A program made the position numbers and the translations under genes. A model generated the notes under the pieces. The model had not been told where the DNA came from and searched no databases. It saw only the letters and a program-made list of their open reading frames with translations. 64,000 nt of DNA from Formicarius rufipectus (lineage: Eukaryota; Chordata; Aves; Passeriformes; Formicariidae), in NCBI GenBank assembly GCA_013399695.1, contig VXAU01002428.1, positions 2,257,405 through 2,321,404 on the forward strand, given 5' to 3'. Of this stretch, positions 1 to 12,000 are shown in pieces; the stretch's first letter is position 1; every line of letters begins with the position of its first letter.

Positions 1-6
1 ACTCAC

Positions 7-103
7 CTCGGCGGGGCGCACACCGCGCCGCTGGGCCGGCCGCGGCTCGCAGCGCAGCCCCTCCGCCCCGGCGCCCGCGGAACGCGGCTCCGCACAGAGC
101 CAT
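7..103 (-). CDS. Candidate first coding exon (partial gene, leaves window)
   Basis: On the minus strand an ATG at 103-101 opens a frame of 32 codons plus one base. It ends exactly at a good splice donor (exon ...CCGAG, then GTGAGT at 6-1). The peptide starts MALCGAAFRGRRGGG and is rich in Arg and Ala with no acidic residue, which resembles an N-terminal mitochondrial targeting sequence. The frame stays open upstream of 103, so this start is a choice rather than forced. The -3 base is T and the +4 base is G, a moderate Kozak context. A TATA-like TTATAT and a CCAAT box lie just upstream on the same strand. The exon would leave the reading frame in phase 1 and the remaining exons would lie left of position 1. 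I do not recognise the gene. The alternative is chance: CG-rich sequence easily stays open, and the donor is the main support. Confidence 0.5.
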
Positions 104-515
104 GCAACCCGGGCAGCGCCACAACACTCCCCGCGATATAAGCCGGCTCGCCATTGGCCGGCGCGCTGAGCGACGGGCCCGCCGGCCACTCAGCGCCGCC
201 GTTACACCCGCGGCCCGCGAGGGAGCCGCGGGCGCTCACACTGCCCGCACACACTCACACAAAGATCGCAGCGCTGCAGCCCGCGGGGGTCGCGGAGCCC
301 CCGGAGGCGCCGCCGGAGCGGGGCAGGGCGCGGGGGTCGCCCCGGGCAGCGTGGAGCCGTGCCGGGCACAGCCAGGGCAGCCGCTGTCCATCGGCCGCCC
401 GGGCAGCGCTGCGAGAGTAAACTACGTCTGCCCTGGGCAGCGCCGCGGGGTAGCGGGGTGCGGGCTCGGCCCGGCCCGGCGCACCACGAGCAGCACCCCC
501 TCGCCGGTAACTTAC

Positions 516-700
516 TCGGCCGAGTTGGGAGGGCTTCATTCAGAGGCCACAGCACGGCGAGGCAGAAGTTGCGGGAGGCGGCAGCGCATCCGCGCAGCCC
601 CGGCTCGGGCAGTAAACACCGGGAGCCACCCCCAATGCCGGGGGGAGGACGCGCCGAGCCGGCGGTGCCCCCTGACCCGGCCACGGGGTTTCAGGCAGCG
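516..700 (-). other. Candidate alternative first exon on minus
   Basis: A strong donor-like sequence (CGA followed by GTAAGTT) lies on the minus strand, with the GT at 515-514. An ATG at 539-537 gives only eight codons (MKPSQLGR) before the donor, and a TGA stop lies directly upstream in frame. The sequence could be a mostly untranslated alternative first exon of the leftward gene, or an upstream short frame. The 5' limit (about 700) is arbitrary, since no transcription start can be fixed by eye. Support is one splice motif inside a CpG island. Confidence 0.3.
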
Positions 701-950
701 GCGCCGCGCCGGGATGCGGCGGAGCTCCGGGCGGTGCCCGCTGTCGTAGGAATCCGCGCCCAGGCGTGGCGGAGAGGCCCTCACCGGGCCAGCATCGACA
801 GCACGGCCGGCTGCACACCGGCTTCCCGCAGGGGCAGCACGGAGGGCTGAACCAGCCGGGTACAGCGCCGGGGTCCGCGTCCTGCCCGGCCCTCTGCCCT
901 GCACTTCACTGACGGTGCCAGCCACATGGATGTGAAATCCATCTGAGAAT

Positions 951-3900
951 TCCTGTGACTCACGGGCCGGTACAAAGCGACAGTGTGAGGCCAGCAGCTT
1001 TTGGGTGGCTGCATGGCGATTGTGCTGACGGGGGTAGGAAAAGCCCTGCGGAAATGTAGTCTAACTTTTTTGGAGAAGCTCCTTTCTGCTGGAGAAATCA
1101 AACACAGCATGAAAGCGTTACTGTGTACACTCCCCCTGTGTATTATCGTTCGCGAGGGTTTGAATATTTGCAACACAAGACCTTTATGATTTTAAGGAGT
1201 AAACACATGGCATGTTTTCATATGGTTAGGAAGCAATAATTTTTTGTGTGGCACTGTCTGCAGGTGGGATGCTGACAACTGGCATATTAAAAGGGTCAGA
1301 AGTATTAATAGTTACAACAGCAATGGAAACTGAAGTGTACTTGTTTTTTTCCAATAAAAGAGCAATGGTTGTACAATGGCTTTACGTATCTATTACTGCA
1401 AGGATGTTGCAGAGTTTATTTCGTACATTCTTAGTCCTGTGCTTTTTTCGTTGTGGTATAGTTGATTTCAGCATCTTCCCGTGGCTTGTCTGCTCTTCTT
1501 TCATTCCCCCCACCTTTTTCAGTATGGCAGAATAACTATAATATTTTTGTCTGAATAATATAGTAGGGTATAGTACAAGCTGATACTAAAAAACTAAATT
1601 GCATCCCTGTTTCTGAAAAAGCATTTTAGTTTGCATGTTTTTTCTTAAGATGTGAGAAAAGTATTGTAAATGCCCCATTCTCTTGTTTGTTGTAAGCAGG
1701 CGTGGATTTGTTAGTGCCTGAATAATATAAAAATAAAGAATAAACATATTCTTCTAATTAATGCATTCTATTTCATTATTTCATTTTCACTGCTAAGAAG
1801 GCAGAGCTGACCATCTACTGGAAGTCAGGTGCATGTTGAGTGACACAGGTTGGGACACTGGCGAGTGAAGGCACACAGATTTCATTACTCACATATGAAC
1901 AGGTTGGCCTAATTTTTAGGCAGAGCTTCCTCCTACCGCTTCTAGACTGCAAAGAGCTTTGCAGTAGTGGGTAAGCAGCATCTTTTCAGTATGCATAAGC
2001 AGTTGCTTGTAAGAGTAAGAGTCCTAATCCAGACAGTTAAAACTTACATGGTATAGTTTCTTACATGTCAGTGTTAGTGCCTTGTTTCCTGGATTCTTTT
2101 TCCCATATTAGTAATAGCACACCATGGAGTCTGTCATACCTCTTCATTGCTAAAATCCTGCCAAAGTAGGTATTTACTCAGCAATGTAAGTGATGTAGAC
2201 ACTTCACAGTGTACATGAACTTCATTTTAAAAGATGCTTCATTTTGTTGCTAACAGAACTCTCTATTACACTTGGTGCCTTTACTGGCCATTTCAGAAAA
2301 GAAGCCAAGATAAGGACACCTTGCATTTAATGTAACTTTTTACAGCTGTATGAAATGGATATACAGTGCTCCTAAGTAGAATAATTGTGTTTTGTGTCTG
2401 CTTTGTACAGTTACAAATGGCTCATGAGTTAGTTGCAAGGCAGGCCACCTATTAGGCCTGTAGAAGCAGGAGTGTTTTGTCACCCTTTAAGAGAGATGAG
2501 TAAGCTGAGGTATGTTGGTATGGTCAGAAAATAAAATGCTTGCATTTCTACTGCCTTTAATTTATTTTGTCCACAGTGAAAGAACTGTATTTTCTCAGGC
2601 TATCAATCCAGGGCCTTCTGCAAACACTGAGGTCTTGAAGGGGAGAGGGAGAGGTTAGTAAATATTTCTGAGTTTTCCATTTTTCTGTATATGATTTTAA
2701 GCAAATTAGTCTCTTTTCATGCTCACTTGGAGATATTTCTGGCTTTAGTTAGTCACTGTTATCAAGAGTTACAAGGTGTTAGCAAGTGTCTGTGAGGAAT
2801 TTTTCAAGGGACAGAAAGTGCTGCAATTTTTAAAATTGCTTGCTGTTTATTAGTTATTTTAAAACTTGTGTGAAGTTTCATTTCTAGATTTTTCTGCAAA
2901 AACTTATGTCATCAGATGGCATTTTTCTGTTACTCCTGTGTGAATTGGTATTAGGTTTTAAAAGAGTGATGCCCCAACCTTACCTTATGGCAGGTTCACA
3001 TGTGCTCCCATGTACAGCCAGAGCTCTGCTGGAGCCGATGCAGCTCAGCACAGATAGTGTGGTTTGCTCAGACGTGCGTGCAGTGGGATTTGGTGCTTCG
3101 AAGTTGCACATCAGTGGCATTTGTATGAGTTCCTCTGGGTTTGTCTGTTTTGCGCTCAATTGATGGCAGAGTATCTCCTTCCCAACCCCATGTCCCCTAC
3201 TAATTAATCTATGGAACAACATAAGCAGCCATGTGTCTATGCTCTGTCAGGAGGGGGAAAAAATATTTCACTTAAATGTTATTTAATAATAACAAGAAAA
3301 ATAATAGCATTGATATGAATAATAGTCATTTGGATTTGTTCTATTTGCTTCCTTTGGGGCTTCCCATGGAGCCCATAATGTTGGGGAGGGGGCTGAATTT
3401 GATCCTTGATTGCCATTTTTTTCACTCCTCCTGCCCAGGGTGGAAGCTACCTGCTGTCAGTGGGACCAAGTTGCCCACTGGTAGCTCCTCAGGGCTAAGG
3501 TAGACCTGTGCTTCCATGGCCCTTGTAAATGTATTCAGATAGTAGAAAGGAAGCTTGGACTAGCCAGCTGCAGCCTGAGCCTGCAGGCCCTGGATCCCTT
3601 TGAGCTGCTACCATGGCTGACTACAAGTGACGGTTGTCATGTGAGCAGGGAAGGAAGGCCATAAGGCAACTCTGGGAGCATATGCTTTATCTGCGTTAAG
3701 CTTTGCACACAGCCTGGGGAGAAGCATGGGAAAGAAAGGGTGAGGCAGATGCAGCCTTATGGAGCATGTCCCACCTCTGTTGCTTTTTTCCTGTGGCTTG
3801 TGCCGACCCACGGTCCATGGAATAGTGTGGCATCCTCCAGGTTAAAAAACACTGGAGCAGGACAATGCATTAGTGGGCCTATTTTCCTCCCCAATGCACT

Positions 3901-4440
3901 TGTATAACATGGTAACATTAATAGCAATTTATGTGCAAGCACTGAAGGGAGGAGGCATTTTAGCTGAACTAAAGCTGCAGAATATCCACTGCAGAGTAGG
4001 AACAGAGCCACAGGATCGTTGCAGGACAGCCATTCTTCAAGAACCACACTTCTAGGAAGTTATTGTTCCCACCTCAGCTCCACTTTCAGTTTCTTGAGAA
4101 CAGAAGTTTGTAGAAGTCAAAGAAAGGGCCAACTTGTTCTGTTAGTTTCTCTGTAGGAGGGCACAGTTAAACTCTGACTATATTTCTTTGTTTTTATTCC
4201 TTACTCCTATTCTTTCACAACATTAAAATAATCAGGGAATTTTCTTCATAGTTTTGAGATCCTGCTTCTGAGTGCTCTCTTTCTATACCTGTGCGTCTAA
4301 TTCTGACTGGCTCTGATCAACTGGTTTTTTTGTTGGTTTTTTTTTCATGCTTCTTTTTACTAGTCAGTAAATAACAACAGCAACCCTCTAGCAGAACCAG
4401 ACACTAAGAGCACTAGATTCTACAAGCAACCTGTGGCCTA
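951..4440. other. Non-coding stretch, no gene seen
   Basis: AT-rich sequence following the CpG island. No open frame here has exon-like limits or biased codon use, and I recognise no repeat. A weak CTCF-like core (CCAGTAGATGG read on minus) lies near 1812-1822. Confidence 0.6.
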
Positions 4441-4442
4441 AG

Positions 4443-4590
4443 ATGCCAGCAGTTTCATTTGACAAGTTAGACAATGGAGTAGGAAGGGGAACAGACAGGT
4501 GAAATGACTTGCCAGGAGTCTCACAGTATGGAACCAGGAAAGTCAAAAATCAAATCAGAGCTTCTAACTGGCAGTGCACTACTCCATACA
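4443..4590 (+). repeat. Ancient L3/MIR-like repeat tail (degenerate)
   Basis: The segment around 4490-4580 (GTGAAATGACTTGCC, then a CTCACAG block and an AGAGCTTCTAACTGG block) follows the order of the conserved tail seen in old amniote L3/CR1-type LINEs and MIR SINEs. It is heavily diverged. I cannot separate the two families by eye. Confidence 0.45.
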
Positions 4591-6193
4591 TTTCTTTCTC
4601 TGTTGCTCTGAGATTTCTCTTTCATACTGCCTTCCTTTTCTAGAGAAATATTACTATACCTTGAGGAGCTATTTACCATTTTTTCCTGTTTCAGAAGAAT
4701 TGAGTAACAGGTTAGTCAGAACATCCACATCCATTTGTGCCTATCATCTCTGTAAAAAACTGCTGCTGATTCTGCAAGACATTTAGGTATATGTTAAATT
4801 AATATATATTAACTAAACCTACTAGCGTGTGTGAAATATACGGTGTCTACAATAATAAAGCACCTGCCTGAACCCAGTGGATTTTCCTCGTATTTGTACA
4901 AGTATACAGCATTACAGGAGATATGTAAATTGGGTCAGACCTGCTCACCTGAGGTTATGTAGCCCTTTGAGTTTCTCTAGCACAAGCAAATCAGTTTCCA
5001 TAGCCAGCAAGACATGAGTGCAGCGGGTCTGTCATTCACATCCAGTAGCTTGGGATTCCTTCAGACTCACTGACAAAGTCCCCATTAAAAGCTGGGCCAA
5101 AGGATAGCAGCTTTCCCTCAACGCCACCCTTCCGATTTTTACAGTTACTGCTTTAACTCTCATGTAAACTGCAATAATATTTAACTGCTTTAAGCATAAA
5201 ATTTAATTGGAACTCATTTTTCAATTTTAGATTGTTTGGCCCTTATTACATTTTAGTGTTCTCAAGTAGTTTTCTGCCTCCTCCACCCAAGGGCCTCTTT
5301 TCCTGTCTCTGTTTCTGGTATTATTCAAACATTTATTTGATTGTTTGCTTGTTTTCCCTTCTCTGTAAACGTTCATGGTGCTGTACAGAAACTACAACTG
5401 TGTTCTAGTGTCCTCCTCCAACCTCCAGTATACCACTAGAGACTTCAGAGCTACCTCACAAATATGTATTTACGCCTGTCTAGAAGTACGGGGACAGTCA
5501 AGGAGCAAAAAGTTCTTAGTGTGGTAAATCCACTGCTTAGCTGAGGAGGATGTCATTGAGTCTGTGCTTGACAAGTGGCAAGTCCCTGCAATGACTCAAG
5601 TGAGAGCAGCACCCATTAGGTGAATTCTTACAGCTTGGTGAGCTTCCCAGATGCATGTCTCATTGCCCAAGTACCGTTCCTGTAGTTATGTTCATTTTGA
5701 GACCGCAGCACACTCCTTTGGCCGCACAGTGCTGCTGCCATTTGTAAAGTAAACAGGGCAAGTGACCATTTGACCCTACATAACAAGAGCATGCATTAGT
5801 CACTGAACTACTCGAATACATGGTATTTGACTCTTAACTTGTTATATCTAGGGAAATACAGAGCACTTCAGATGTAATATTAGGGATCTTGTTCATCTCT
5901 GCAAAGGAGAGGCTTCAAAACCACAGGGATCAGAATTTTATTCCTTGAGGTGGTGGCCGTGTGACACAGTGAAGACAGTGGACACAGTTAGGAAGACCTG
6001 GTTCAGATCCTCTCAAAGAGTGAAGAAGCATCCAGTCCAGTGGAACACAAATACAGCAGCGTGTATAGAGCACAAATACATCTAGCCTTTCCTTTTGGAG
6101 GCATTGCATTTGGAATTAAAATTATCAGCTTTAAAGAAAGATGTAGGACGGGGAGTAAAATGGGATGGATTTTGAGGCCTTACAGGGGAAAGA
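4591..6193. other. Non-coding stretch, nothing recognised
   Basis: AT-rich unique-looking sequence without convincing exons, structural RNA or recognisable repeats. Confidence 0.5.
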
Positions 6194-6200
6194 AAAAGAA

Positions 6201-6203
6201 GGA

Positions 6204-6291
<88 letters not shown>

Positions 6292-6292
6292 A
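6201..6292 (+). repeat. (GAAA)n microsatellite
   Basis: About 22 uninterrupted copies of the tetranucleotide GAAA, preceded by an imperfect A/G-rich lead-in from about 6187. The open frames crossing it (Lys-Glu-Arg-Lys repeats on plus, Phe-Leu-Ser-Phe repeats on minus) are artefacts of the repeat. Purine/pyrimidine asymmetry of this kind can form triplex DNA, and the length is likely to vary between individuals. Confidence 0.98.
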
Positions 6293-8859
6293 TCATATCT
6301 TGGGCTAGTGCAACCCACTATAAATATTCTTACAGAAGCAAAGCTGTGCACTGCTTCAGTGCATCCAGGTGAGAGACCTCATGAGAGGAAATTAAATCAG
6401 AACATTGCATTGTTTCTGTCCCACCAGGGTCAAATGGAAAAGAAGGTGAAACTTAAGAAGGGCACTTTCTTCTGCTCCTCCCTGCTCCAATATGAGAATT
6501 GTTGGCATGCCAGCCTGTAAGAACTAGCTCTTTTTAAAATATATGGTGTGCCTTCCTGCATGCCCTCTTAATGGGGATTTTCCCTGAAGTCAGCAGGTTC
6601 TTTTGACTTTCCCCTGTGCCAGTGCTGTAGCAAGGAAGATACTTCACTCTGTGAAGCAGACAACTGGAGTCTGTCTGCCAACCCTCTTTGGTTTAGTCCT
6701 CAAACACCTACAGTGGGTGTGCATTTCCCTTGTTCTGACTGTGCAGCTCTAGCATAAGCATTTGTTTGTGTTGAGATCTCTGCATCAGTGGAAGCTGCAG
6801 CCTTCACTGATTGTAATGTTGTCCTTGTAATTTTGTAAAGGTAAGTGGATCTGATCCACATTTTAAATTTTAACTCTATCAGCAAAAATTGGTTAGATAA
6901 TACTAGGCCATTTCTTTTGAAAGGATGAGTTTTGTCCATTGCTGGTTTGGTGGTTTACATTTATGTATGTGAAGGGAAGGGGAGGTATAAGTACCTCTAT
7001 TTTCATGCAAAAGCTTAAATTTTCAAATGCTTTCCAAATTAAACATTTTCATGTTTCAATTAGAAAAAAAATCCTTAAAATACTCAAACCCGAAACATAG
7101 CATTTGTAGGACACTTTCCTGGCCTTCAATGTCAATGTGCTTCAATGAAAGTTTTTGAAAAATAATCAATCCCGGTGAACACAAGTGATCTGTTGTCTTT
7201 CTTCTTTCTTTCTTTTTTTAACCTCCAGCAATTTGAAAAATTGGTGGTTTGCATAGCCCTGTCTGCATTTTTTACAAATTGAACTTGTGGAAGGCATGCA
7301 GAGATCTATGGTGAGATTTATGGTCTGTGATGAACTGGGTGTTCATAAAGAAGCTTTAAATCTGTGACTCTGTTGAAGTCCCACTGAGAAGAACTCAAGT
7401 CATGCATGCTCGGCAGTGCTCAGATTGAGTTAATTGTTATTTCCCCTTCATTCTTAAATTTCGCAGCTGACTGCTGCTTCCACTCCACTTTTTCTGCATG
7501 TATAAAAACCTCATTTTGAAAAGTACTAGAGTGCCTTACAATCCAAACCTAGATTCCAGTCAGAGAGTGGTTTATATACTCACCCATTGACTTTTAGGGA
7601 ACTGTTCATTCCTCTAAGCTTAAGCCTCTGCTTGACCTTGATTCTTCCAAAAAGACATGCCCAGATACAAGTGACTTTGGCTTCAAAGATCTGTCATTTC
7701 TCTGTCTTCCTTCTGAAGCTGGAGCTTTATGTTGAGATGCATTTCTTGCTCCAAAACTTTACAATCTGTGAGCAAAATCCTGACAGCGTATAAAGCAGTG
7801 AAGCTTGTTGACTACAGCAGGATATTCTTCTGCTATTATAATTTATAAATACTTCTCAATCTCTTCTTTTTGCAATACGGATGACAACAGCTAGACTGAA
7901 GACCTGGTCTGAGATTTATCATTCAGCCAGTGTTAGATCGCAAATTTTTGTTAGTGGAAAGAATTGAGGGAATTGGTTTGTGTTACCACATTTGCTTATA
8001 CAGTTTTATATGGATTATATAGATTATTTTTATTTATATTTTTTTCATTGAGCTTCTGAATGGGTATGCAAAGCACTGAAAGCCAAACAAAAATTGCTCC
8101 TCACAGGCACATCTCTGCCAAAATTGGTTTCCACATACTTCAGTAACAAGGAAATTCTCCTGGTGTTCATATTTTTGGGGTCCAAAGGCATTTTTATCTG
8201 AGGATGAAATGTTACATATGACATTTACTAATGGGGGCAGAGATAATGTTTCCTTAAGGACAAAGCCATCACAGAAAATTCATTACAAGGGAGAGTAATG
8301 GCACTGGCCACCAAGCAGGGTGGCATGTGAAGATTCACACATCATCACATCAACTCTAGAGCAGTGAAAGCCACTGTGCTCCCTCAACTCCTCTGTTTGC
8401 TGCTGCACCAAAGGCCTATTGTATTAAATATGGGTTATAAAAGCTTGTGAGGAAGCTGGCAAGATAACCTTGGCCCTTATCTTCCAAGGGTATGCTGGCA
8501 GCAGAATGTGACCCTAAGGATTTAAGGGCAAATCTGACAGATGCCGTGGTGGAGCAGGGAATAGGTTAAGAATCTCAAGCAGCTGAAGTGACAGGTAACA
8601 ACAGTGTGCACGTGTGCATCCTGGGCTTTCTACAAAGAACTCTTGGCACAAAGGGCTTGTAGCAACCTTGCAGAAGGATTTGGCATTAGCTCTAATGGGC
8701 TGTGAGGGTCTCAAAAAGCTATTGCAGGCATCAGTCTCTGAAAAGAAAGAAGTGTGTGCCTGTATCTAAGCTGCCTTGTGGTTCAGTAGAAACCAGAGTC
8801 CAATCCTGTATCCATCCTTTTACCTGTTGTGCTTACATGTAGATTACTACTGGCTCCAA
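6293..8859. other. Non-coding stretch, nothing recognised
   Basis: AT-rich sequence without exon-like frames. Only short T-rich runs are visible, for example near 7200-7220 and 8035-8050. Confidence 0.5.
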
Positions 8860-9010
8860 AGTATAGGCAGTGTATATTCACCTCATTTCCAAATGGTAAG
8901 AAAGTAGATTTCATATGTCTGCTTTACAGGTAGGAAGCTGAGGCATAAAGAGGAACAGTGGCTCTTCCAAAGTGTCAGTGGAAGATGGTGGCTAGAGAGG
9001 AGATTAAACT
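8860..9010 (+). repeat. Ancient L3/MIR-like repeat tail (degenerate)
   Basis: The core at about 8925-8990 (CTTTACAGGTAGGAAGCTGAGG, here split as CTTTACAGGTAGG and AAGCTGAGGCATAAAGAGG, followed by GTGGCTCTTCCAAAGTGTCA) matches the order of the conserved block of old amniote L3/MIR-type elements. Limits are approximate and the family assignment is uncertain. Confidence 0.45.
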
Positions 9011-12000
9011 GAATTTTCACCAGCCTGAAGTTATAGACATGCACCTAGAACCATCCCTATGCCCATGGGCACCCTGTGAACCAGCTCGAGGAATCCCAAA
9101 GCCAGTCATCATGACTGTTTTTGAATGTTCACTTGACTTTAAATTTTCTGGCCTATTCTCACTATTGTGAACCTGAATTTGTGTCCAATCTGGCATTCAG
9201 TCTTGTGTGTTCACACTCATGGTTCACATATGCATCAATGCTACTCCTCACTCAGCTGGAAGCAGTTGAAAACAATTTCTTAAGGCACTCTCTGCATGCA
9301 CTATTTCTTGAATGAACCTGAAATGAGATGCTGAATTGTCAAAAAAAAAGTGAAACCACTCTGACTGCCCTCTCAAACTGATACACAAAGTAGTGATGCT
9401 GTGTGAGCCCATACCAAGAAGAGTGCTGTACCAAATCCTGTCAAAATTATTGGAAAGGATCACATTCATGTCAATCAATGCGGGGCAATTCTCAAAGCTC
9501 TGCCATCCTCTTGGTATAGGTATAATTTAGAGCTCAGTATCTTTGCATCCACACATGCAGGTGTAACAGGCGTGTGCGGATGAGTGGAGCAGAAGCTGTG
9601 ACCATGCACCCTCTTCTGTTCCCTTTCCTTACCACACAGAGTGTTAACTGATGTGGGAAGTGTTATTTCCTTAAGGACAAATCCTCCTAGTATTTCACAG
9701 TATACTTGACAGGAACCCCTTCACCTTCCAATTTCAAATGAATGCATTTCATTAGAAATGTTTCGTATTTCTTGTGCCACATATACCAAACAGAATGTTT
9801 GTCTTCATTGAATTGTTTGCATTTACTATAAAAATAAATAAATAAAAATAAAATGTAAATGGCATTTCCTGTGGACAGTCTCACAAAAACAAACAAACAA
9901 ATATGCTAACAAGCAAAAAGTAAATAAAATCCAGCCAGCTTTCTGGCAAGAGGAAAATTGTATGGGTAAAAATATCTACTTGCTTGATTCTGCATGCAGT
10001 GCTTTTTCACGGAATGGAAATGCTTCATTGTGGAGCATGCAGGCAGAACCTGATTATGTGAGGCTAGATTGTGGAGCTGTAATACATGCTGGCAAGCCCT
10101 TTCTCAGCAGGGGCAATGACCTAAGTAAAGCCCACCAACGTGAAAAAGGTCTTCACAGTTCCACCTGCTTGTTAGTACACTTAGAGAGTGAATATTGGAC
10201 TGAGCCCTATTGTACACACAAGTTTACAAGCAGAAAGAGCTAAATACATTGAAAATGTGGTAAGCATGCAAGCCTAAATGCAGGTTATTGCTAGGGGTAA
10301 GTTCACTTTCACAAGACTTTCATTCACTCAGTATGTTTGTGAGGTTTATCCCATCATGCAGGAATGAATATGGCCAAAATAGAGTATTTTTTCTTAAATT
10401 TGTGCCTTTCAGCACATAAGAAGGATCAAGGGGAGTAAAACATAAATTCCTAAGGATTCAAACAATTAATTGTTAAGCCAATTTCCAGAATGTTTTATCC
10501 TGTTTCTGAAACGAGGAAGAGAGAACAGAGACACCATTAAGATACAGTATACACAAACATTAAACTATTGGATAGCCATTGTGATTGGAAAAAAATTACT
10601 GGGAGCTAGCACAAAAATCACTTTAGCTATCTGCTAGTTCCATAATTTGATATGGTTTGCAATAATGATTTCTTTGAATGAAGTGTTGCCAATCCAACTG
10701 AACTATCAGCAAGGGCCTCAAAACTGTGCTTGGTGGAAGAGTCTGGTTTCACAGGTGCCTCACTGAGCTGATTTGAATGTCAGTGCCTCTAAATGGTTCA
10801 GCTGTTGGACACAGCATGTGGCTGGGAGCTATGAACTGGCATGCCTCTATCAGAATGGCTAGAGAATAAGCACCTGTCCTTCATCTTTCAGGTTGGGCCT
10901 AATCTTTCTGCAGTCCTCTAGGAAAGTGTCTTCTAGGAAATGACAGAGCAAGAGCCACCATTCATTGAAACTCTTTCACTGAAGTAGGTAACATCCCTAT
11001 GCTAGGGATTTTTTGTTGCACTTCTTTTGTCAGTGTTGCCTCTGTATTAACTTGGTTTGATTTCTGATCATAAGCATTGGCCCCCAAGGGAAAAGGACTT
11101 GCTGACTGTTTATGTGTTGTGTTTTCTGCTGGGTTGTTCCATTGTGGTGGGAAAGGCTGGAATACTCCTTATCCTCCAAGACACATTCAAGTAGGAATAT
11201 GGGGCATGCTCTGTTTCATGTACTTTCTCCACCACCTTCACATCTCTTTCTATCTTTTCTCTGTGTTGGATTTTCACCCCGCTCACATTTGGAAGGAAAT
11301 TGCTCCCATTGTTGTTTCCACTAGTTTATATTATTGTTTTTCTTATTTCAGGATCTCTTCTTATGCTGAACACAATTCAGTAGCACTTTTAATCAAGGAA
11401 AAATGAGTTTGCTCACATCTGTACTCCTTTATGGTTTAGGGCAAGTAACCAATTGTTCTTCAAAAGTCGTTCTTAGGTAATCAACTGCAGTGGTTTAATG
11501 AAAGGGCTCAAATATTTTTTAAGTATTTTCCTGTTACCATTAATAATAATGTGCTTTCTCCAAGGGTATTATTTGGTTTTGGTTACAAAATTACTATCTT
11601 ACCTGTTGCACTTCAGTGTCTTCCCAAGAAAAGATACAGCTGGTGAAATCTTGCTGTTTTTGTTAGAATACAAACTCTCTTTTAAAATATTGCTTTGACC
11701 TCTTTTGTTCTCCATCTTTATTCAGAGCTTTTACAGTGACACTGAAATAAGCCCAGGGTGTGATTTTGCCAGGTTGTCATCCCTGGACTGATGTCTGTAG
11801 GGGTAGCCTTCTTCCTTGTGACAGTAAGCAAATACACACATTGCAAATGGAACTAATTACTTTCTTTTGCAAAATTTCTGTGCGCCTTGAGAAATTTTGG
11901 GGATTCCTGGCTAGTCAACTTTCTTGCTGAACAGCCATGTGTGTATGTGTGAAATAAAAAGGGGAATAATATCCTACAAAATTCAAAAATTGAAATATGG

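Larger units (their letters stand above)
1..950. promoter_or_regulatory. CpG island promoter at left edge
   Basis: This stretch is densely populated with CG dinucleotides, in contrast to the AT-rich sequence that follows from about 950 onward. It contains GC-box-like sites (CCGCCCC near 64-70 and GGGCGG at 729-734). A CCAAT box lies on the minus strand (ATTGG at 153-157 read on plus). A TATA-like element sits at 134-141 and reads TATAAG on plus and TTATAT on minus. Such islands mark vertebrate promoters. The splice donors visible inside it are on the minus strand, so the main gene probably runs leftward out of the window. A bidirectional promoter with a plus-strand non-coding transcript is possible. 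The long open frames here in several phases are what any stop-poor GC-rich sequence gives and are not evidence of coding. Confidence 0.85.

Noticed and set aside
102..925. Long overlapping open frames on both strands (up to 215 codons) in the CpG island
   Set aside because: GC-rich sequence has few stop codons, the frames overlap in many phases and have no recognisable domains. Only the frame ending at a splice donor was kept.
6040..6372. Lys/Glu/Arg-repeat and Phe/Ser-repeat proteins
   Set aside because: They are translations of the GAAA microsatellite.
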